Origin: JANQIO01 sp965229625
GTDB taxonomy: Bacteria > Pseudomonadota > Gammaproteobacteria > Pseudomonadales > Halieaceae
Length of the DNA stretch: 64,000 bases
Direction: 5' to 3'
Assembly (NCBI GenBank): GCA_965229625.1
Contig: CBDDJJ010000002.1
Coordinates: forward strand, 1,426,001 to 1,490,000
Position numbers and translations under genes: made by a program. The notes under the pieces are model-generated. The model searched no databases, was not told the origin of the DNA, and saw nothing but the letters and a program-made list of their open reading frames with translations. Below, in pieces: positions 32,860 through 41,489 of the stretch. The number at the start of each line of letters is the position of its first letter. Within the stretch, counting starts at the first letter, position 1.

Positions 32860-34264
32860 TTCGAAGATACCTACCAAGACGCGCATCAACACCGGCACCC
32901 GGACACTGTTCGGCCCCCTCACCGGGGGAACGACGCGCCTGCGGCACCAGATCGCGACCACCGGTGTGGTGCTGGCTTGCACCCTGCTGGCCGGCTGCCC
33001 CAGTTCATCGAACCCGACACAGCCGCAGACCCCCTCAACGCCCAGTACGGCCAGCTCGGCGCCACCGCCCAGCCAGCCCTCTTCCGGCTCCAGTGGACAG
33101 CCCTCGCCCAGCCAACCTTCCCAGAGCTCCGGGGCACCCTCCAGCAGCTCGCAGCAGGGCCAGCCGGGGCAACCATCCGACCCTTCACAGGGCCCGCAGG
33201 GTAACCAGGGGGAGCAGCAAACCGCTGATGCAGGCAGCAGTGGCTCCCAGGGCCAGTCACAGAGCCCGCCTGGAGAGCCGGGTGGTGAGAGTGGCAGCCA
33301 GGGCGACAGCAGCGTGCTCGACAGTACCGCCGGTGGCGGTGGAGAAAGCGGCGGTAGCGAAAGCGGCGAAAGTGGTGAGAGCGGTGAACTGGTCTTCAAC
33401 GAAAGCGAGGGCATGGGCGGCGGTGAAGGCACCGAAGACGCACTGCCCGATTTCAGTGAAGAAGAAGCACTGGAGCGGGCCATGGAAGGTTTCGAAGACG
33501 CCATGGAGTCCGCGGCGGCCGATGCACAGGGTGACCAGTCCGGCGGCGGGTTCCCCGGCCAGCAGGGCTCACAAGGGCAGGACGGCAGCGGTGGACAGAA
33601 TGGCAGCCAGGGCAGCGACCCCCGGGGTGACGGCCAGCAGGGCAATGGTCAGCAGGGCAATGGCGGCCAACAGACAGCCGACACCGGGCAACAGGGCTCG
33701 GGCCAGGACGGCAGCGGCCAGCAGGGCAACGGCTCCCAGGGCTCTGGCCAGGCGGGTGGTAGCTTCCCCGGCGATGGCCAGGGTTCCGGCCAGCCCGGTG
33801 GCAGCTATGGCTCCGGCTCAGGCGTGTTGACTCCCGCTGAACAGGTGGCCATTCTCGACGAGCAGCTCAGAAAGGGCACCGGAGATTTCGACGATATCAT
33901 TCTCCAGGAGCGCGAGGTACTGCGCCGCACCGCCAAGAGCGGCAGCACCCAGGGAGAAGAGGGCCAGGAAGGCGGTGGCTATGGCGGCTACGGTAGCGAA
34001 GGCGGTAGCCCGGGCTTCCAGGTACCGCCAATGGCTGGAGGCGGCGGTGGCGGCGGTATGGGCAGCGCCCCCGAAGGTCGTCCGGGCTACGACCAGGAAA
34101 TGCCTGAGCAGGTGGCGGTGTACCAACCCCCCGCAGACATTCCCGATGGCACCGACGACGACGTGGTCGCACGCCAGCTGCGCGAGGCCGCCATGCGAGA
34201 GCCGGATCCCGAGCTGCGCGAGAAGCTGTGGGACGAATATCGCAAGTACAAGGGTATTGAATGA
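32849..34264 (+). CDS. Low-complexity Gln/Gly/Ser/Pro-rich lipoprotein
   Basis: 471 residues from ATG 32849, which overlaps the preceding stop by 11 bp. A basic N-terminal stretch precedes the hydrophobic segment and lipobox LLAGC (Cys near residue 50), an unusually long leader. About 300 residues of Ser/Gln/Gly/Pro repeats follow, such as GQQGNGGQQ. The C-terminal domain carries DDDVVARQLREAAMREPDP and LWDEYRKYK. Such composition suits a flexible spacer through the periplasm or cell wall. The long reverse frame 32662-33645 opposite is a composition artefact. Confidence 0.7.
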   Translation: MPTNSKIPTKTRINTGTRTLFGPLTGGTTRLRHQIATTGVVLACTLLAGCPSSSNPTQPQTPSTPSTASSAPPPSQPSSGSSGQPSPSQPSQSSGAPSSSSQQGQPGQPSDPSQGPQGNQGEQQTADAGSSGSQGQSQSPPGEPGGESGSQGDSSVLDSTAGGGGESGGSESGESGESGELVFNESEGMGGGEGTEDALPDFSEEEALERAMEGFEDAMESAAADAQGDQSGGGFPGQQGSQGQDGSGGQNGSQGSDPRGDGQQGNGQQGNGGQQTADTGQQGSGQDGSGQQGNGSQGSGQAGGSFPGDGQGSGQPGGSYGSGSGVLTPAEQVAILDEQLRKGTGDFDDIILQEREVLRRTAKSGSTQGEEGQEGGGYGGYGSEGGSPGFQVPPMAGGGGGGGMGSAPEGRPGYDQEMPEQVAVYQPPADIPDGTDDDVVARQLREAAMREPDPELREKLWDEYRKYKGIE

Positions 34265-34290
34265 TGGCAGCGGGCGTGAGGGATAACGTC

Positions 34291-35496
34291 ATGACAGGTA
34301 CAGCACAGCACGGCGTTCGGCAGCTGCTGCTGGCACTCTGTGCGCTCTCCCTCACCGCCTGCGTCAGCCAAACCGTCAAGAGCACCTCCGTCCCCCAGGT
34401 CGAGACTCTCGACGTCGAGATCGCCGAAGCACAGCTGCTCGACGTGGGTGTCGTGATTTTTGACCCTGGCCTGGATGTCGAAGAAGACGCAGACTTTGTT
34501 TATCCCGAGGTGCGTCGCGCCGAGGCGCGCTATATGCCCTACCTGCTGGTGGAAGCCATCCAGAGCAGCGCCGCCTGGGGTGCCGTGCGGGTAGTACCCG
34601 ACGACAACCAGGCCATGGACCTGCTGGTTGATGCCACGATTATCGAATCCCATGGTGAAGAGCTTGAGCTCAAGGTGGAAGCCAGGGATGCCACCGGCAA
34701 GCTGTGGCTGGAGAAGTCCTATGAGACCAAGGCCAGCAAGTACAGCTACGAGACCAGCCGCACCCGCTTTGATCCGTTCCAGGCCGTCTACAACCAGATC
34801 GCCAACGACCTACTGGCAATCCTGAAGCTGCGCACCCCCGATGAACTGGCCCGCATCCGCCTGGTAAACGAACTGCGTTTCGCCCAGTCCTTCTCTCCGG
34901 ATGCCTTCGAGGGCTACCTGGAACAGGACAGCAAAGGGGTGTACCAGATCCAGCGCCTGCCGGCGAATGATGACCCCATGCTGCTGCGGGTACGCAAGAT
35001 TCGCGAGCGCGACTACCTGTTCATCGACACGCTGCAGGAGTATTACGCCTCCTTCAATGGCCAGATGCTCGGGCCCTACCAGGAATGGCGCAAGCAGAGT
35101 TACGATGAGGCGGTCGCCCTGCAGGAATTGCGCGCTGAATCCCGACGCCGGCTGATTGCGGGCGCGGTGGCCGTGGCGGCCGGTATCGCCGGTGTCGCCA
35201 GCGACAACCGCGGGGCTCGTTCCGCAGGCAACGTGGCGATCGCCGGCGGTGGCTACCTGTTGAAGAGCGGACTGGACAAGCGCAATGAAGCCGACATTCA
35301 CGTGCAGGCGCTGGAAGAACTTGGGCTGTCCCTGGAATCGGAAATCGCACCCCAGGTCATCGAACTTGAAGACCGGTCAGTAACGCTTACCGGCACAGTG
35401 CGCGATCAGTACGACCAGTGGCGCGAACTGCTGCGCCAGATTTACCAGGCGGAGGTTGGGGACCTGCAACCCATCCCCCAGGGCGAGGAGACCTGA
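34291..35496 (+). CDS. Lipoprotein with CsgG-like N-terminal region
   Basis: 401 residues. Start ATG 34291 is preceded by GTGAGGG at a good distance; ATG 34261 overlaps the previous stop (ATGA) and is possible. Lipobox LTAC near residue 21. The first domain VGVVIFDPGLD, LLVEAIQSSAAWGAVRVVPDDN and the following ADATIIESH-like strand resemble the CsgG/TolB-N type fold. A glycine-rich hydrophobic segment near residues 289-325 (AGAVAVAAGIAGV) may insert in a membrane. No assigned role. Operon gene 3. Confidence 0.6.
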   Translation: MTGTAQHGVRQLLLALCALSLTACVSQTVKSTSVPQVETLDVEIAEAQLLDVGVVIFDPGLDVEEDADFVYPEVRRAEARYMPYLLVEAIQSSAAWGAVRVVPDDNQAMDLLVDATIIESHGEELELKVEARDATGKLWLEKSYETKASKYSYETSRTRFDPFQAVYNQIANDLLAILKLRTPDELARIRLVNELRFAQSFSPDAFEGYLEQDSKGVYQIQRLPANDDPMLLRVRKIRERDYLFIDTLQEYYASFNGQMLGPYQEWRKQSYDEAVALQELRAESRRRLIAGAVAVAAGIAGVASDNRGARSAGNVAIAGGGYLLKSGLDKRNEADIHVQALEELGLSLESEIAPQVIELEDRSVTLTGTVRDQYDQWRELLRQIYQAEVGDLQPIPQGEET

Positions 35497-35540
35497 CCCT
35501 GGCGCACTCCCGGCATTACCTTCCCCATCTGGTCTAATTC

Positions 35541-37091
35541 ATGAGTGAACACAACAAAACGGTTGAGCCCGTCCGGTTCGATCCCGCCTCAGGCCCGGCA
35601 CGGGAGGCGGAGCCCGCCGCTGCGCACACGGGCAAAGCCACCCGGCAGGGCAGCGGCCAGGCCGACAAGTGGATTCTGCCCGCCCTCGGTGGCCTGCTGG
35701 TGGTGGCCCTGCTGGTATTTTTCTGGCTGCCCAGCCAGGTTGGCCCCAACAGCGTGGAGATAGACAACAGCGACCCGGTACAGGCCCAGGGGAACGGCGG
35801 CGCCGCCGCACCTGCCAGGAAACCCGCCACCGAGGAAGCCTCACCCTGGAACGATGCGCAGCTGGCACGCCAGCGCAAGGAAGCCCAGGCCGTGCTCGAG
35901 CAGTTGCTGGAAGTGCAGTTTGCCCTGGAAGAAGTGGGCGTATCCCAATGGGCCGCAGAGGACTTCGCGGCAGCGCAGGCCCAGGCGACCGCCGCGGACG
36001 AACTGTACCGGCAGCAGGAATTCGAAGCCGCTACCGAGGCCTACCGGGCGGCGCTGGATGCCATGCGCGCCATTGAAAGCAGCATTGAGCAGGTCTTTGC
36101 GGACAGTCTGCAGGCTGGACTTGGCGCGCTGTTGAGCGATCAGGCGGAGCCCGCCATTGAGGCACTGGAACTGGCCCTCCTGCTGAAGCCCGATCACCCG
36201 GAGGCGCTGGCTGCCATGGAGCGGGCCCGCAAGCTGGGGCCTTTGCTGGAGCTGCTGGCCGCGGCCAACGCTGCCAGCGAAGAGAACGATCTGGACGGCG
36301 CGAAGAAAATCCTCGACGAGGCCGTTGCGCTGGACCCGGAACACGCCGGTGCGGCTGCCCAGCTCGCCAGCATCGAGCGCGCCATCACCCGCCGCAATTT
36401 CAATCGCGCCATGTCCGCCGGCTACCAGGCCCTGGACGACGGCAGCTTCGACGAGGCGGAACGTCAGTTCAAGGCGGCACAGGCCATCATGCCATCAGCT
36501 TCGGAGCCGGCCGGCGCCCTGCAACAGACCCGCAATGCCCGCACCCAGGCGCAGATTGAGGCCTGGCGCCAACGTGCGGTGGCTGCAGAAGACCGCGAGG
36601 ACTGGAGCAAGGCGGTGACCGCCTACCGGGAAATTCTTGATATCGACAACACGGTAGTCCTGGCGCGTAATGGCCTGGCACGCAGCAATACCCGCGTCCA
36701 GCTTGACCAGCGCATCAAGCAGGCGCTGGCAAAACCCGAGCGGCTCAGCGATGAGCGAGTATTCAGTAACACCCAGGCCCTCTACCGGCAAGCACTCACC
36801 CTGGACCAGAAAGGCCCCCTGCTCAAGGAGCAGCTGCTGCAGCTCGGCGACCTGCTGGAGAAAGCCCAGATTCCCATCCCTGTGCTGCTGCAATCGGATG
36901 AGCAGACCGACGTCACTGTCTACAAGGTGGCGCACCTGGGGACCTTCCGCCGCCAACAGCTGAGCCTCAAGCCGGGTATCTACACAGCAGTCGGCGTACG
37001 CAAGGGCTTCCGCGATGTGCGTAAGAAGTTCACCGTGGACCACAATGAGCAGAGCATGACCGTGGAAATTGCCTGCACGGAACCGATCTAG
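35541..37091 (+). CDS. Single-pass membrane protein with TPR-like periplasmic region
   Basis: 516 residues. A cytoplasmic N-terminus of about 50 residues, one membrane helix (WILPALGGLLVVALLVFFWL), an Ala/Gln-rich coiled region and TPR-like helices to about residue 420. The C-terminus is beta-rich (DVTVYKVAHLGTFRRQQL, then IYTAVGVRKGFRDV), like a single PEGA-related domain. The gap of 44 bp to the previous gene is the longest inside the operon, and its stop abuts the ATG of the next gene. Probably an inner-membrane scaffold. Confidence 0.65.
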   Translation: MSEHNKTVEPVRFDPASGPAREAEPAAAHTGKATRQGSGQADKWILPALGGLLVVALLVFFWLPSQVGPNSVEIDNSDPVQAQGNGGAAAPARKPATEEASPWNDAQLARQRKEAQAVLEQLLEVQFALEEVGVSQWAAEDFAAAQAQATAADELYRQQEFEAATEAYRAALDAMRAIESSIEQVFADSLQAGLGALLSDQAEPAIEALELALLLKPDHPEALAAMERARKLGPLLELLAAANAASEENDLDGAKKILDEAVALDPEHAGAAAQLASIERAITRRNFNRAMSAGYQALDDGSFDEAERQFKAAQAIMPSASEPAGALQQTRNARTQAQIEAWRQRAVAAEDREDWSKAVTAYREILDIDNTVVLARNGLARSNTRVQLDQRIKQALAKPERLSDERVFSNTQALYRQALTLDQKGPLLKEQLLQLGDLLEKAQIPIPVLLQSDEQTDVTVYKVAHLGTFRRQQLSLKPGIYTAVGVRKGFRDVRKKFTVDHNEQSMTVEIACTEPI

Positions 37092-39152
37092 ATGGCCGCA
37101 CCTGAAGACTCGCAGCTCATCAAGCCGGCGGCCTTTACGCCGCGCTCCGAAGATAAAGCCAGCCGCGGTTTCCGCGCCCGCCCGCTGCAAATTGGCCTGG
37201 CCGCCGTACTGCTGCTGTTCGCCCTGTCCTTCTGGTTCCTGTTCACGGCACGCTCGGTGCTGTTCACCTTCGAGCCCGCCTACAGCGAGCTGGATATCGA
37301 CGGTGGCCTGCAACTGAAGATTGGCGAGCGCTACCTGCTCCGCGAGGGCGACTACCGACTGGAAGTGTCCGCCCAGGGGCACTACCCCCTGGAACAGGAC
37401 TTTACGGTTGAGGCGGTCGACAACCAGTCCCTACACCTGGTGTTGCAACGGCTGCCAGGCAAGCTCAGCTTCGACACACGGCCGGAGGGCGCCCAGGTAC
37501 TGGTTGATGGTGAATCCCTGGGTAATACGCCGCTGGACGGCCAACCGGTTGCCGCCGGCGAGCGCGAGCTGCGCCTGCTGGCCGAGCGCTACCTGCCCTA
37601 CCGTGCCACCATCGAAGTCACCGGCATGGACGTGGCACAAAACTTCGCCGTGGACCTGGAGCCCGCCTGGGCCAATATCGCCATATCCAGTGTCCCGGTC
37701 GGTGCGACCATTTTCGTCGATGGCGAGGCCCGCGGGCAGACTCCGGCCCTGTTGGAGATACTGCAGGGTGAGCACCAGGTGGAGCTGCAGCTGCCCCGCT
37801 TCCAGGGCTGGCAACAAACCCTCAGTGTGAGCGCCGGAGTCCACCAGAACCTCGAACCCATTACCCTGCTGCCGGCCAACGGCCTGCTGATCCTGAGCAG
37901 CAATCCGCGCGGCGCCAACGTCACGGTCGACGGCGAGTTCCAGGGCCAGACCCCGCTCACCCTGTCACTGGACCCGGACGGGGAGCACCGTATCGCGGTG
38001 TTCAAACCCGGCTACGAGCGCGCGGTGCGCACCCTTGCGCTGGAGCCTGAAGAGCAGCAGGAACTGACGCTGCGGCTCAAGCCCCGCCTTGGAGAAGTCC
38101 AGGTACGAGTGCGTCCCGCTGATGCGGAAATCTTCGTCGACGGCGTCTCACAGGGCCGCGGCAGCCAGACTCTGTCACTGCCGGCCTTCGAGCAAGGTCT
38201 GGAAGTGAGACTGGCCGGGCACCGCAGCCACCGTCAGCGCTTTACCCCGCGACCGGGCATTGCCCAGGTGATTCCAGTCACCCTGCTGACCGACAAGGAA
38301 GCGCGCCTGGCTGATCTGAAGCCGACGATCACTACACCCGCCGGCCAGACCCTGAAACTGTTCACCCCCACCGGCACCTTCACCATGGGTGCGTCACGTC
38401 GTGAGCCGGGCCGTCGGGCCAACGAGGTGCTGCGGCCGGTCACGGTCACCCGCATGTTCTATCTCGGCACGCATGAAGTCACCAATGCCGAGTTCCGCAA
38501 GTTCAACGCGGAGCACAATTCCGGCCTGGTGGAGGGCAACACCCTGAACCGGGACCGCCAGCCCGTGGCCTCGGTGAGCTGGGAAGAGGCAGCCCTGTAC
38601 TGTAACTGGCTCAGCGAGCAGGAGGGCCTGCCGCCGTTCTACAGGACCAAGAACAACCGGGTGATCGGCTTTGACTCGCAATCTCATGGCTACCGCCTGC
38701 CCAGTGAGGCCGAGTGGGCCTGGGCGGCGCGGGTCAAGGGCGAGACGCTGCTGAAGTACCCCTGGGGCGACAGCTTCCCACCGCCCGAGGTGCTGGAAAA
38801 CTACGCCGACACCAGCAGCTCCTACATTACCGGCCGCATCGTCAGCAACTACAACGACGGGCACCCGACCTCGGCACCCAGCGGCAGCTTCCGCGCCAAT
38901 CACAACGGGCTCTACGACATGGGCGGTAATGTCGCCGAATGGGTGCATGACATCTACACCCTTGACGAGTCCTCCGGCACGTCCCAGAAGGACCCCCTCG
39001 GTGCCCAGACCGGCAGTAACAATGTCATCCGCGGCGCCAGCTGGGCCCACGGCACGGTCACCGAACTGCGCCTCTCATTCCGCGATTATGGGCAACGGGG
39101 CCGGGATGACGTAGGATTTCGAGTCGCTCGTTTTGCCGAGGAAGCACAGTGA
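37092..39152 (+). CDS. PEGA-repeat and SUMF1-domain membrane protein
   Basis: 686 residues. One N-terminal membrane helix (LAAVLLLFALSFWFLF), four PEGA-type repeats (PEGAQVLVDGESLGNTP, VGATIFVDGEARGQTP, RGANVTVDGEFQGQTP, DAEIFVDGVSQGRGS) and a C-terminal SUMF1/FGE-sulfatase-like domain from about residue 425 (GTFTMG, YEVTN-like HEVTNAEF, YRLPSEAEWAWAAR, GNVAEWVHD). The position of the formylglycine-generating cysteine pair reads VIRGASWAHGT without Cys, so the domain is probably structural or a ligand binder. Periplasmic. Confidence 0.85.
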   Translation: MAAPEDSQLIKPAAFTPRSEDKASRGFRARPLQIGLAAVLLLFALSFWFLFTARSVLFTFEPAYSELDIDGGLQLKIGERYLLREGDYRLEVSAQGHYPLEQDFTVEAVDNQSLHLVLQRLPGKLSFDTRPEGAQVLVDGESLGNTPLDGQPVAAGERELRLLAERYLPYRATIEVTGMDVAQNFAVDLEPAWANIAISSVPVGATIFVDGEARGQTPALLEILQGEHQVELQLPRFQGWQQTLSVSAGVHQNLEPITLLPANGLLILSSNPRGANVTVDGEFQGQTPLTLSLDPDGEHRIAVFKPGYERAVRTLALEPEEQQELTLRLKPRLGEVQVRVRPADAEIFVDGVSQGRGSQTLSLPAFEQGLEVRLAGHRSHRQRFTPRPGIAQVIPVTLLTDKEARLADLKPTITTPAGQTLKLFTPTGTFTMGASRREPGRRANEVLRPVTVTRMFYLGTHEVTNAEFRKFNAEHNSGLVEGNTLNRDRQPVASVSWEEAALYCNWLSEQEGLPPFYRTKNNRVIGFDSQSHGYRLPSEAEWAWAARVKGETLLKYPWGDSFPPPEVLENYADTSSSYITGRIVSNYNDGHPTSAPSGSFRANHNGLYDMGGNVAEWVHDIYTLDESSGTSQKDPLGAQTGSNNVIRGASWAHGTVTELRLSFRDYGQRGRDDVGFRVARFAEEAQ

Positions 39153-39424
39153 AGACAGCGGCTGATTGGGCCCTTCGCGGCCTCTCCACACTCACAGTGA
39201 CCCTGTTACTGCATGGTCTGCCGGTGGCAGCGCAACAGCAGACGCCGCCGGAACCGGCGCCAGCGGGCGAGCAGGACAGCGACGCGAGCAGTATCGAGCC
39301 GGGCACGCCCGCCACCGAGCCTGCACCAGCCGCGGCGAGTGCAGAAAATGAAGACCCTTTCGACTATGAAGCCAGCGAGCAGATCTCTGAAGACCTGTCC
39401 GTGTCGTTTCCCGTGGATATCTAA
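39149..39424 (+). CDS. Small secreted acidic protein
   Basis: 91 residues starting with GTG (GTGA overlap with the preceding stop). Signal peptide ends near VAAQ. The mature part is Pro/Ala/Glu-rich and ends with an acidic segment, DPFDYEASEQISEDL. No fold visible; it may be a short periplasmic tether. Same operon. Confidence 0.6.
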   Translation: MKTAADWALRGLSTLTVTLLLHGLPVAAQQQTPPEPAPAGEQDSDASSIEPGTPATEPAPAAASAENEDPFDYEASEQISEDLSVSFPVDI

Positions 39425-39439
39425 CCCCAGGATCACCGA

Positions 39440-40237
39440 ATGAAATTGCGCCTTTCCTCCGAATTCGTGTTTCAGCTATTCGCCCTCTTGATCATCGTGA
39501 TCCTGGTGCACGCGGTCTATGTCGGCCTGATACGGCCCAGCGCTGACTCGGTATTGCTGGCGCAGGCGGAACTGCTGGCGTCCGGTGCCGACTTTGTGCC
39601 GCAGCGCTCCATTTACGTGGTGATCCGCGACCTGGAACAGGAGGCCTGTTTCATCCTGCTGCTATGGGCGCTGGCGATCATGGGCTACAAGGCGCGCCGG
39701 GTGATGGATGAACAACAGCTGTTGGCCGAGCGCCTGGTCGACGTGCCCGCGGGCACCAGCATCCTGCCCGAGGATGCGCGCGAGTACTCGCGCTCCCTGG
39801 AAGCGCTGGACGAAAAGACCCAGGATTTCCTGCTGCCACGCACCCTGCTGGCGGCCCTGCAGCGCTTTGCCACAACATCCAGCATCCCGGCGGTATCGAA
39901 TACCATCCGCGAGCAGTGTGAGGGTGAGTCAGATCGCCTGGATTCAGAGCTCTCCATGGTGCGCTACATCGCCTGGGCGATTCCCTCGATCGGGTTTATC
40001 GGCACCGTGCGCGGTATCGGTGACGCCCTGGGCCAGGCCTACGAGGCCGTCGAGGGGGATATCAGCGGGGTGACTGCCAGCCTGGGCGTGGCCTTCAACA
40101 GCACCTTTGTTGCCCTGGTGCTCAGCATCATCATCATGTTCTGCCTGCACCAGCTGCAGCTGTCCCAGGAACGACTGGTGCTCGGCGCGCAGCGCTACTG
40201 CGACAAGCGCCTGATGCGCCACCTGACGGTGCACTGA
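39440..40237 (+). CDS. MotA/TolQ/ExbB-family proton channel protein
   Basis: 265 residues, operon gene 7. Four membrane helices by hydrophobicity (about residues 9-29, 67-83, 172-190, 215-236). The diagnostic cytoplasm-proximal block IPSIGFIGTVRGIGDALG and the following VTASLGVAFNSTFVALVLSI correspond to TolQ/ExbB helices 2 and 3. It should form the pentameric ring that converts proton flow to movement. Candidate partners are the two VWA proteins at 41490 and 42575, with an ExbD-like helix each. Confidence 0.85.
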   Translation: MKLRLSSEFVFQLFALLIIVILVHAVYVGLIRPSADSVLLAQAELLASGADFVPQRSIYVVIRDLEQEACFILLLWALAIMGYKARRVMDEQQLLAERLVDVPAGTSILPEDAREYSRSLEALDEKTQDFLLPRTLLAALQRFATTSSIPAVSNTIREQCEGESDRLDSELSMVRYIAWAIPSIGFIGTVRGIGDALGQAYEAVEGDISGVTASLGVAFNSTFVALVLSIIIMFCLHQLQLSQERLVLGAQRYCDKRLMRHLTVH

Positions 40238-40238
40238 G

Positions 40239-41474
40239 ATGGCCTTGACGGTTCTGGATATCAACGACGCCAGCCTGGGGCTGTGGCGCAATGACGAGCT
40301 GGCCCTCTCCAGCCCCGGCTACGCCCTGCTGGACGGCAGCGGCTATCGCTTCGGTGAGGCGGCGCGCGATGAGGCGCGCCTGCATCCCCGCCAGATCAAC
40401 CATCGCTACTGGTCGCAGCTGGACACCGAACCCCTGACCCCGGCCTTCGGTACTGGCCGGCACACCGCGGACCTGGTGCATTCGCACCTACTGGCGATAC
40501 ACGAGGCCGGTGGCCGCCCGGACAACCTGGTGCTGGCCGCCCCGGGCAGCCTGCAACACGACCAGCTCGCCCTGCTGCTGGGCATTGTCGAACAATGCCC
40601 GTTTTCCGTGACGGGCCTGGTAGATCGCGCCGTGGCGGCCACTGCAGGCCAGCCCGTTGCCGCCTACAACTGGCACGTGGAGCTGCAGTTGAACCAGGCG
40701 CTGCTCACTGGCATGCGCTATGAAGCGGGCCAACTGGTGCGCGACAACCTGGTGCCGATCCCTGGCAGCGGCTGGCTGGCCATCCAGGAGAGCCTGGCGC
40801 GCGCCGTGGCCGAGGCCTTCATTCGCCAGACACGTTTTGATCCGCGGCATTCCGCCCGTGACGAGCAGGCGCTGTTTGACGCGTTACCCGGCATATTGCG
40901 CAAGCTGCTGAGCGCCAGCGAAACCAATGTCGACCTGGACGGCCGCCAGGCAAGGGTCGAGCGCGCCAGTCTGGCCCAGGCCTGCGAAAGCCACTACCAG
41001 CGCATACTGCCCACCCTGTCTACCGGGGATGCCCAGATCTTCCTGGGCGCCACCCTGTTCAGCCTGCCGGCCCTGATGGACAAGCTGCCCGGTGCGCTGC
41101 AGTGTGAACCTGGCGCCGTCAGTGGCGGCGTCGACCAGCACCAGCAGCAGGTGCTGGCGGATGCCAGCGGCATTCGCTTTATCACCAGCCTGCCCGCCAG
41201 CTCCACCGCAACGCCTGCACCGGCACCAACCGCGGCACCCACCCCGGCTCCTGCACCGGAGCCCGTCGCCGAACCACCGGCGGTTGAGCAAATTGCCCCG
41301 AGTCGTTGTCAAATGGAGTTCAACAACGGCTCGATTCACATCCAGCCCCTGTCGGGGCCGGCACCGGCCATCAACGGCCGGGGCCTGGCGCAAGCCACTG
41401 AGCTCGCCGATGGCGATCGCCTCGAGCTACCCGACGGCACGGTCTGGCGACTGGTCAGGGACAGCGTGGAGTAA
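40239..41474 (+). CDS. Divergent actin/Hsp70-like protein with FHA-like tail
   Basis: 411 residues. The start VLDINDASLGLW is placed like the first phosphate loop of actin/Hsp70-type ATPases, and a second strand-turn region (VELQLNQALLTGM) is at the expected spacing; both have lost most glycines. A Pro/Ala linker (PAPTAAPTPAPAPEP) leads to a short C-terminal beta domain with SIHIQPLS and ADGDRLELPDGTVW, resembling an FHA-type sandwich. No signal peptide, so cytoplasmic. It starts one base after the proton channel stop. The fold call is inference. Confidence 0.5.
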   Translation: MALTVLDINDASLGLWRNDELALSSPGYALLDGSGYRFGEAARDEARLHPRQINHRYWSQLDTEPLTPAFGTGRHTADLVHSHLLAIHEAGGRPDNLVLAAPGSLQHDQLALLLGIVEQCPFSVTGLVDRAVAATAGQPVAAYNWHVELQLNQALLTGMRYEAGQLVRDNLVPIPGSGWLAIQESLARAVAEAFIRQTRFDPRHSARDEQALFDALPGILRKLLSASETNVDLDGRQARVERASLAQACESHYQRILPTLSTGDAQIFLGATLFSLPALMDKLPGALQCEPGAVSGGVDQHQQQVLADASGIRFITSLPASSTATPAPAPTAAPTPAPAPEPVAEPPAVEQIAPSRCQMEFNNGSIHIQPLSGPAPAINGRGLAQATELADGDRLELPDGTVWRLVRDSVE

Positions 41475-41489
41475 GCAGCACAAGGGACA

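Noticed and set aside
32662..33645. Long reverse frame rich in Pro/Ser/Leu
   Set aside because: Composition mirror of the Gln/Gly/Ser-rich lipoprotein on the forward strand.
37092..39152. Active formylglycine-generating enzyme
   Set aside because: Catalytic cysteines are absent and no sulfatase is encoded nearby.
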